From: Gemmatimonadaceae bacterium
GTDB lineage: Bacteria > Gemmatimonadota > Gemmatimonadetes > Gemmatimonadales > Gemmatimonadaceae
Direction of reading: 5' to 3'
Assembly: GCA_036273715.1 (NCBI GenBank)
Contig: DASUHB010000069.1
Span: 124,001-188,000, forward strand
DNA length: 64,000 nt
The first letter of the stretch is position 1. Each line of letters opens with the position of its first letter. Position numbers and translations under genes: made by a program. Under the pieces are notes generated by a model. That model was not told the origin of the DNA. It worked only from the letters and a program-made list of their open reading frames with translations, and ran no database searches. Below are positions 58,564 through 64,000 of this stretch, piece by piece.

Positions 58564-59553
58564 TCAATACAGTAGCGAGAGCAGCTCCGTCTCGGAAACG
58601 CCGCTCACGAAGGTGCCCGCCTCGCACCGCCCCAGCGCCGCGGCGAGGTCGTCGCGGCGATAGCGGACGCCAGTTAGACAGCGCTCGAGATCGGCGATCT
58701 CGCGGCTCGAGAAGAAATCGCCGAAGAATTTCGCCGTCTTGATGAACCCGTCGTCGACGAACAGGCGGATGTCGACTTCCCCGCTCGGAAAGCGACGTGT
58801 CCGCTGCAGGTTGAAGGGCGGCGACTCGCCGTAGTTCCAGTCCCAGCTCCGGTACTTCGCGTTGGCCAGCTCTTCGACGCGCGCGCGATCGTCGGGCGAG
58901 AATTCGTGGGTCGGCACAGGACCGCCGCCGGGGAACAGGTGCGCGAGCAGCGCGGCCCGAAAATCGGCCATCGGCAGCGGCGCCCCGAGAAACTCGCGGA
59001 TGTTCGCGACCCTGCTCCGCACCGACTGAATGCCCTTGGACTCCACCTTGCCGGGCTTGGGCTTGAGCGCGCGCGTGACGTCGTCGAGGTTCGAGTCGAG
59101 CAGCAGCGTCCCATGGCTGAACATGCGGTCGCCCCGCACCACCTGCGCGTTGCCCGATACCTTGCGCCCTTCCACGACGATGTCGTTCCGGCCGGTGCGC
59201 TCCGCCGCCACGCCTAACTCGCGCAGGGCCTCGACGACCGGACCGGTGAACTCGGCGTAGTTGTTGAATCGCTGCGGGGTGTAGCGCGTGATGAAGCTGA
59301 AGCTGAGGTTGCCAAGATCGTGGTACACGGCGCCGCCGCCGGAAATGCGGCGCACCACCGTGATGTCGTGCTGGTCCACGAAATCGGCGTCGATCTCTTC
59401 GATGGTATTCTGGTGCTTGCCGATGATGATCGACGGCCGATTGACGTAGAACAGCAGGTAGCTGTCCGAGAGGTCGAGGGTGAGCAGCGCGTACTCTTCG
59501 AGCGCCAAATTGAGCGTCGCATCGGTCGTGCCGCCGTTGTCGAGAAACCGCAT
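58564..59553 (-). CDS. lplA: Lipoate-protein ligase A
   Basis: Attaches lipoic acid to lipoyl domains using ATP. The biotin/lipoate ligase signature RRISGGGAVYHDLGNLSFS (68-86) and the catalytic lysine motif GRNDIVVEGRKVSGNAQ (K131) are intact. The C-terminal accessory domain (SWDWNYGESPPFNLQRTRRFPSGEVDIRLFVDDGFIKTAKFFGDFF...LTGVRYRRDDL) is present. Length 329 is normal. It follows hemQ by six bases, in a three-gene operon with the nucleotidyltransferase-like gene. The ATG at 59553 is the natural start. Confidence 0.94.
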   Translation of the reverse strand: MRFLDNGGTTDATLNLALEEYALLTLDLSDSYLLFYVNRPSIIIGKHQNTIEEIDADFVDQHDITVVRRISGGGAVYHDLGNLSFSFITRYTPQRFNNYAEFTGPVVEALRELGVAAERTGRNDIVVEGRKVSGNAQVVRGDRMFSHGTLLLDSNLDDVTRALKPKPGKVESKGIQSVRSRVANIREFLGAPLPMADFRAALLAHLFPGGGPVPTHEFSPDDRARVEELANAKYRSWDWNYGESPPFNLQRTRRFPSGEVDIRLFVDDGFIKTAKFFGDFFSSREIADLERCLTGVRYRRDDLAAALGRCEAGTFVSGVSETELLSLLY

Positions 59554-59559
59554 GCGTCG

Positions 59560-60348
59560 TTAGGCGGGCCACTCGCCGTCGGCGGTCAACCGGCCGACGA
59601 AAAACTCGCCGAACTCCGCGTAGCGCGCGGACGTCTCGTCGAAGCGCATGTCGGTGACGAGCTTCTTGAAGTCGAGCGGGTCGCGCGCAAACAGCGTGAC
59701 GCCCCACTCCCACGCGTCGAGGCCGATCGCGCCCGTGATGACCTGCACCACCCGGCCCGCGTACCGGCGCCCGACCATCCCGTGTGCCGTCATGAGCCGG
59801 CTGCGCTCCTCGAGCGATAGCTCGTACCAATTCTGACCCGGCTGCCTGCGTTTCGACATGGGATAGAAGCAGACGTACGGCATCTCGGGCATGCGTTGTG
59901 GATACAGCCGCCGCCGCACGTGTGCAGTCGCAAGTTCGGCTGCCGATCGTTGGGCGAGAGCGTCGCGGTACGCGTCGTCGCCCACCGCACCGCCCCGCTC
60001 TTCTGCTTCCTTGGCCAGGCGGGCCGACAGGTGGTAGAGCCCCGCCTCGGTCACACTCAAGAAGGAGTAGACCAGGCTCGACCGCTCGACGACCGCCTCG
60101 CTGCCTAACCGGCGCTGCACCCGGCCGATGTCATCGAGGGTCGGCCGGAAGTGGACGAGCATCACGTCGGCGCGCGAGCCAACGAGCGATGCGGCCGCCG
60201 TCCAGCCGCCCTCGGCCGGACACGCCAAGTCGGCCAGCGCGCGCGACATGCCGTCCCGGGCCGCCACGTCCGCGCTCAGCGACGCCGGCACCCGGTAGAT
60301 CTGATGAAGGGCGTACCAGCCCTCGAGCGTTTCGGGCGCGTAATTCAC
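59560..60348 (-). CDS. hemQ: Coproheme decarboxylase (chlorite-dismutase family, HemQ)
   Basis: Last step of the coproporphyrin-dependent heme pathway: decarboxylates coproheme to heme b. The start is GTG at 60348. The coproheme-binding half contains Y162 of CFYPMSKRRQPGQNWYELS, H189 in RLMTAHGMVGRRYAG (axial ligand) and the signature GAIGLDAWEWGVTLFARDP followed by DMRFDETSARYAEFGEFFVGRL. The N-terminal half is the noncatalytic ferredoxin-like repeat. It lies 4 bases after the nucleotidyltransferase-like gene. No other heme genes are nearby. Confidence 0.94.
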   Translation of the reverse strand: MNYAPETLEGWYALHQIYRVPASLSADVAARDGMSRALADLACPAEGGWTAAASLVGSRADVMLVHFRPTLDDIGRVQRRLGSEAVVERSSLVYSFLSVTEAGLYHLSARLAKEAEERGGAVGDDAYRDALAQRSAAELATAHVRRRLYPQRMPEMPYVCFYPMSKRRQPGQNWYELSLEERSRLMTAHGMVGRRYAGRVVQVITGAIGLDAWEWGVTLFARDPLDFKKLVTDMRFDETSARYAEFGEFFVGRLTADGEWPA

Positions 60349-60352
60349 GCTT

Positions 60353-61285
60353 TCAATCTACGCGACGGAGGACCACTTGGGCGGCCTCGAGCTCAAGGAT
60401 CGCGGGCAGCGGCACCCGGCGACGGCTCGCGCGCAACGCCGACGCCAGCGACTCCAACCGGAGCACGCGAGGTTGCGCATGGCCCAGCTCGAGGATGTCG
60501 GATCCCGCGGCCAACGCGGCGAATTCCGCATCCGAGGCGCGACGAAAGACGACGGCACCGCCGTAGATCGCCAGCGCGAGCACGGGCGCATCGTGGACGA
60601 TTTGCTCGTCGGTGACAAACGGGTACTCGTCCCGAACCCCAAGGGGCCGCGCGTTCCAGTGTGCGGCAAGCGCTGCGACGCGCGCGATACCATCGCCGGC
60701 GTAGCAAACTTCGAGGCGGGGCTGATTGCGTGGTACGCCGCGCAGGACGGCAGCGACGTCGCCGATCACGACATGGGGCAATCCACTGATCACCAGATCT
60801 CGCAGGACCGCGCGGACCTCTTCGCCTAACGCTCGGGCCCGGATGGCCGGCGACGCGAGCGCGAGCCCGCGCAGGAGACGCGTGTCGAGGCCCACTGCGG
60901 TGGCATGGGAAAGAATGGCGGGCCGGCTTCGCGCTCGGTGTCGCACGTACCACGGCGATGGTCCGCGCCGGTACTTCCCGTCGAGCATGGCGGCCGAGAG
61001 CCGTAGGCTGCAGCGGGTGTGATATCGGTCGAGGTCGACCAGGAGGCGCAGGCCGGCGTCGCGGGACAGCGGGATCGCGCCCGAATTCGCCTGCAGCGCT
61101 TTGGTCGCAAGCGCGGCGGCGCGAGAGATCCTCATGCGGGAACAGCGCACCATTTCGAAGACCAGGCCGAGCCAGCGGGCTTCGCCTTCCGTGCGGTCGA
61201 ACCGGCGGCCCAGAAGGCGGCCCGCGTTATCGACCCATTTTTCGGTGGCGCCGGTGGCGCACGCGAACTGTCTTTTCGAGAGCAT
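60353..61285 (-). CDS. Nucleotidyltransferase-fold protein with degenerate active site, 310 aa
   Basis: Residues 1-40 look like a helix-turn-helix (MLSKRQFACATGATEKWVDNAGRLLG). Residues 170-200, HVVIGDVAAVLRGVPRNQPRLEVCY, fit the MNT/AbiEii motif (hxGGxAxxLxGxxRxTxDhDh), but the second Gly is Asp and the catalytic Asp-x-Asp is Leu-x-Val, so catalysis is doubtful. The C-terminus has YGGAVVFRRASDAEFAALAAG and LPAILELEAAQVVLRRVD. It precedes hemQ by four bases and shares its operon. The start lies in the arm of the palindromic element at 61281. Possibly a regulator or antitoxin-like protein. Confidence 0.55.
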   Translation of the reverse strand: MLSKRQFACATGATEKWVDNAGRLLGRRFDRTEGEARWLGLVFEMVRCSRMRISRAAALATKALQANSGAIPLSRDAGLRLLVDLDRYHTRCSLRLSAAMLDGKYRRGPSPWYVRHRARSRPAILSHATAVGLDTRLLRGLALASPAIRARALGEEVRAVLRDLVISGLPHVVIGDVAAVLRGVPRNQPRLEVCYAGDGIARVAALAAHWNARPLGVRDEYPFVTDEQIVHDAPVLALAIYGGAVVFRRASDAEFAALAAGSDILELGHAQPRVLRLESLASALRASRRRVPLPAILELEAAQVVLRRVD

Positions 61286-61328
61286 CGGAGAGTTTTTGCC
61301 TACTTTGTAGGCGATAATTATCCGATGC
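61281..61328. repeat. AT-rich palindromic element, copy 2
   Basis: Outer arms GCATCGGA (61282-61289) and TCCGATGC (61321-61328); inner GCCTAC (61298-61303), TTT, GTAGGC (61307-61312). The stretch GAGAGTTTTTGCCTACTTTG is shared exactly with copy 1 at 17203. A second small palindrome GATAATTATC (61313-61322) follows. The ATG of the nucleotidyltransferase-like gene lies inside the left outer arm, so here the element overlaps a promoter or start region. Confidence 0.75.
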
Positions 61329-61395
61329 CGCGCGGGAAGACGTGCGAACGTTTCGGCGCACGGAGCATCATTCCCACGCCGCCGCTCGCACGCTG

Positions 61396-62979
61396 CTACC
61401 GCGCCCAGCGACTCAATTTTTTTTTCGGTGCGCTCGGACGCACGTGCTCAGTCGTGATGCCGATCGAGCCCAGCGCGCGCGCTGCGGCAGCCGCACGCAA
61501 ATTCCACTCGTACCAGTGTGTGCGGGACGGCAGGCGTCCGCGGTAAGTGGCCACGAGACCGCTATACAGCGAATCGCGATCCGCTTGGGGCAACCGCGGC
61601 AAGGCGCTCACAATTTCCGGAACCGCGTTCGGCGACAGACCCAACAGGTACTGGGTATCGAGTCGGGAGAATCTGGTTGCCGTGTATGCGTCGATGTTCT
61701 TGCGCGCGATCCAGGCCTCGTGGTTCCAGAGGCAGAGCCCGATCACCGCGGCGGCACCCATCAACGCGACCCGGCGCGCCAACCGCTTCGCGTCGATCGA
61801 GGTCCAGGTCTCGATGCCCAGCGCCATCAACGCGAGCGACACGATGATCATGTACACGCGGGCGTACAAGCGCGCCGCCGTGTAGCCGTAGGCTGATTCG
61901 TACAAGACGACGCGATGGTACGCGGAGTCGAGCAGGAGCTGCACGAGAAAAATCAGCACGAGGCCCGCCACGCGCGTTCTCGCTTCGGCGTCGCTCCGTG
62001 CCGCGTGGTGATCGAGGAACACGATCAGGAGGGTCGCCACGGTCGCGGCAACGGTGATCTCGCCGAAGCCCTTGCGCGCATATTCGGCGTAGGTCACGCC
62101 GCTACCGGCCAAGCCGGCAACGTTGCCGAAGAAGTACGAAACCTGCAGTCCGAGGAAGAGCGCGAACAGCGCGGCCACCGATGCGAGCACGACGAATCGC
62201 TCGGTCTCTCCCAGACCGCGGCGCGATTCGGCGGCCCGCGCGGGCGGGTTGCTCGAGCGGCGGATGGAAATCCCGTACGCGCCCACGGTGAGCGCTCCCA
62301 GGCCCAGGAAGAACACGAGCCGCGGAACGAGCATGCCGTCTTTGCCTAACGCGATGAGCTCGTCGCGCAATCGAGCCAGCACCGGGTCGGCGCCGGAGAG
62401 CAGCAGTGCGAGCGCGCCGACCACCGGAATCGCCAACAAGACGCCGCGCACGCGCGCCTGGGCCCGTTCGCTTCCCGATCCGGGTAGACTCGCGAGCTCG
62501 GCGAGCCTGAGCGCGGCCTCGCGAATCGAACGGGCGGCGCCGGCGACCGGCGTCACGACAAACGCGATGGGGCCGATCGATCGGAGCGGCACCCCTTCGG
62601 CGAGCGCGACGCCGAGGGCGAGCAGCACGGCAACGCCCATCATGATGATGGGAGCAAAGTCGAAATCGGCGGTCACCGCCATGCAGGACGCAAGCGCGCA
62701 CGCAACCGCGAGCGCGACGCCGACCGGCAGGCCGATGCGCCCGCGCGCGCGATGCACCACCCAGGCCAGCCCGAGCGCCGCCGCATACGTCCAGAGCGCC
62801 CAGTTGAGCCCGGGCGTCGCGTCGAAGCACGTCCACGTGCCTAACGCAGCGACGAGCGTGGCCGGCGGCCAGATGATCGATGCGGTGCGCGCGAGGGCGG
62901 CGACACCGGGGGTCGGCCCGGGCCGGCCGGCAGCAGACGGCATGGGAGAACGCGTTTCCGGAACCGCGGACGCTGGCAT
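61396..62979 (-). CDS. DUF4173-like polytopic membrane protein, 527 aa
   Basis: About ten TM helices. The most telling block is YFFGNVAGLAGSGVTYAEYARKGFGEITVAATVATLLI (about residues 300-340), typical of DUF4173 (LYFGG...GxTYAEYARxGFFEL). A basic C-terminus (THWYEWNLRAAAAARALG...PKKKLSRWAR) follows the last helices. ATG 62979 was chosen because it follows the uppS stop by 7 bases; a shorter start at 62943 is possible. Same strand as uppS, likely cotranscribed. Function unknown. Confidence 0.7.
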   Translation of the reverse strand: MPASAVPETRSPMPSAAGRPGPTPGVAALARTASIIWPPATLVAALGTWTCFDATPGLNWALWTYAAALGLAWVVHRARGRIGLPVGVALAVACALASCMAVTADFDFAPIIMMGVAVLLALGVALAEGVPLRSIGPIAFVVTPVAGAARSIREAALRLAELASLPGSGSERAQARVRGVLLAIPVVGALALLLSGADPVLARLRDELIALGKDGMLVPRLVFFLGLGALTVGAYGISIRRSSNPPARAAESRRGLGETERFVVLASVAALFALFLGLQVSYFFGNVAGLAGSGVTYAEYARKGFGEITVAATVATLLIVFLDHHAARSDAEARTRVAGLVLIFLVQLLLDSAYHRVVLYESAYGYTAARLYARVYMIIVSLALMALGIETWTSIDAKRLARRVALMGAAAVIGLCLWNHEAWIARKNIDAYTATRFSRLDTQYLLGLSPNAVPEIVSALPRLPQADRDSLYSGLVATYRGRLPSRTHWYEWNLRAAAAARALGSIGITTEHVRPSAPKKKLSRWAR

Positions 62980-62986
62980 CGTCGTG

Positions 62987-63742
62987 TCACACCGCCCGCG
63001 CTGCGGGCGCCTCGACGGGTTGGGCCACGAGGCCGCCGAACCGGCGCTCCCGGCGGTGAAAGTCGGCGACCGCGCCGGCAAGATCGGCGGCCGAGAACGC
63101 GGGCCACATGATGTCGCTGAACCAGAGCTCGGCGTAGGCGCACTCCCAGAGCAGGAAGTCGCTCAAGCGGCGCTCGCCGCCGGTACGAATCAGCAAGTCG
63201 ACGTCGGACGCGTCGGGGCCGTAGGCCTCGCCTAACGCAGCGGACAGCGACTCGCTCGTGAAGCAGCCGCCGGACGCGCGCGCCGCTCGGGTCGCGGCCG
63301 CGGCGATCGCGTCGCGGGAGGAGTAATCGATCGCCAGCCGCAAGTGCACCGTCGTGCCGCCCGCGGTCGCGGCTTCGGCCGCCTCGATGGCGCTGCGCAC
63401 CGGGATCTCGAGGCGGTCGCGCCGGCCGATCACCGTCAGCCTAACGCCGTTGGCCAGGAGGCGCTTGGTCTCCGCGCGCAGGTAGGTGCGGAACAGTCGC
63501 ATGAGCGCGCTCACCTCGCGCTCGGGCCGCCGCCAGTTGTCGGAGCTGAACGCATAGAGCGTGAGCGTGCGGATGCCCAAATCCGGTGCGGCCTCGACGA
63601 TGGTGCGGACGGTTTCCGCGCCGCGCCGGTGGCCGGCGGCTCGCGGCAGTCCGCGGGCGACGGCCCACCGACCGTTGCCGTCCATGATGACGGCGACGTG
63701 GAGGCCGGGCGGGATGGATGTGATCAAAGTGCTTGGTCGCAT
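62987..63742 (-). CDS. uppS: Undecaprenyl diphosphate synthase (cis-prenyltransferase)
   Basis: Makes the C55 lipid carrier for peptidoglycan and other envelope polymers. Catalytic DGNGRWA at residues 20-27 ([26 protein letters not shown]), then [15 protein letters not shown], and the C-terminal [23 protein letters not shown] with substrate-binding Arg and Ser. Length 251 is typical. It starts 23 bases after the winged-helix gene, with a run of nine T on the message in between. No cdsA, dxr or other usual neighbours are seen. Confidence 0.96.
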   Translation of the reverse strand: MRPSTLITSIPPGLHVAVIMDGNGRWAVARGLPRAAGHRRGAETVRTIVEAAPDLGIRTLTLYAFSSDNWRRPEREVSALMRLFRTYLRAETKRLLANGVRLTVIGRRDRLEIPVRSAIEAAEAATAGGTTVHLRLAIDYSSRDAIAAAATRAARASGGCFTSESLSAALGEAYGPDASDVDLLIRTGGERRLSDFLLWECAYAELWFSDIMWPAFSAADLAGAVADFHRRERRFGGLVAQPVEAPAARAV

Positions 63743-63765
63743 AAAGTGGATGGAGAAAAAAAAAT

Positions 63766-64000
63766 TCAGCGCTCCAGCGTATCGCGCGTCGCCCGGATGA
63801 GCGCTTCCATGTGGTCCAGGTACCGCTGCAACGCCTTGCGGCCGGCCGCGGTGAGCCGGTAGTCCGTGCGCGGGCGCCGGTCCTCGAACCGCTTGGTGAC
63901 GGTCACGTACTGCGCGTCCTCGAGCTTGCGCGCATGGACGCTCAGGTTGCCATCCGTCGTGCGGAGCAGCGCCTTGAGCTCGTTGAACGTGAGCGACTCT
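63766..64000 (-). CDS. Winged-helix transcriptional regulator, C-terminal part (cut by window edge)
   Basis: The frame ends at a TGA at 63766 and stays open to the edge. It reads [34 protein letters not shown], then [33 protein letters not shown]. This is the recognition helix, wing and final helix of small ArsR/MarR-like regulators that contain the L-R-T-T-D-G-N-L-S-x-H motif. The start lies beyond the window. Upstream of uppS on the same strand, so possibly in the same operon. Confidence 0.8.
   Translation of the reverse strand, partial: ESLTFNELKALLRTTDGNLSVHARKLEDAQYVTVTKRFEDRRPRTDYRLTAAGRKALQRYLDHMEALIRATRDTLER

Noticed and set aside
63750-63765. Run of T after the winged-helix regulator as an intrinsic terminator
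   Set aside because: The T-run is real but has no GC-rich stem directly before it, so I do not call a terminator between this gene and uppS.

Overview
This 64 kb window is GC-rich chromosomal DNA from a diderm bacterium. Evidence for an outer membrane includes a tripartite RND efflux operon, many lipoproteins and periplasmic beta-propellers. Five PadR regulator/ADOP permease pairs, HemQ next to LplA, three-subunit proton-translocating transhydrogenase and a small CxxC protein together suggest Gemmatimonadota, with Acidobacteriota as the alternative. This is inference from gene content, since no rRNA is present. There is one tRNA (Pro, GGG anticodon), no CRISPR array, and no recognisable transposase, integrase or phage gene.

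Layout. 0-8 kb: the start of a cyclophilin gene and an MdtABC-like efflux operon (adaptor, permease, permease) on the minus strand. 8-31 kb: five minus-strand pairs of a PadR repressor and a duplicated MacB/FtsX-type permease (ADOP), separated by plus-strand metabolic genes (beta-propeller, MFS transporter, aldo/keto reductase, VOC protein, methyltransferase) and one minus-strand streptogramin-lyase-like gene. Relics of an ADOP 3' end and of a PadR gene lie among them. 31-38 kb: a Crp/Fnr regulator with a histidine-rich heme-copper-oxidase-like membrane protein, a 7TM sensor overlapping a CGNR regulator (with a decayed CGNR fragment 5 kb away), and ArsR/SRPBCC genes. 38-47 kb: a tryptophanyl-tRNA synthetase of foreign appearance, lipoproteins, a BTAD-TolB-TPR regulator, a GNAT acetyltransferase and an NrtR-like Nudix protein. 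47-51 kb: two divergent ArsR operons with AT-rich, apparently leaderless promoters, then repeats and tRNA-Pro. 51-54 kb: pntAA-pntAB-pntB. 54-58.5 kb: an array of paralogous, partly decayed lipoproteins that share an AGIR-type C-terminus, interrupted by a duplicated piece of the pntB 3' end. 58.5-64 kb: an operon of a degenerate nucleotidyltransferase-like protein, HemQ and LplA, then a DUF4173-like membrane protein, UppS and a winged-helix regulator.

The most striking signal is not a gene. The heptamer GTTAGGC/GCCTAAC occurs a little over 90 times (hand count), roughly ten times what base composition predicts. It lies mostly inside genes, where it forces the rare Leu codons TTA and CTA, and it is nearly absent from segments that look acquired (38.0-39.8 and 47.9-51.4 kb). 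Its density and its placement resemble DNA uptake sequences or other genome-wide iterated motifs. One inverted pair forms a hairpin directly after a lipoprotein gene.

How the genes work together: the RND operon, the ADOP pairs and the MFS transporter are export functions; NT-like/HemQ/LplA form a cofactor operon (heme, lipoate); PntA/PntB couples NADPH to the proton gradient. The many PadR, ArsR, CGNR, Crp and BTAD regulators indicate a heavily regulated, soil-type lifestyle.
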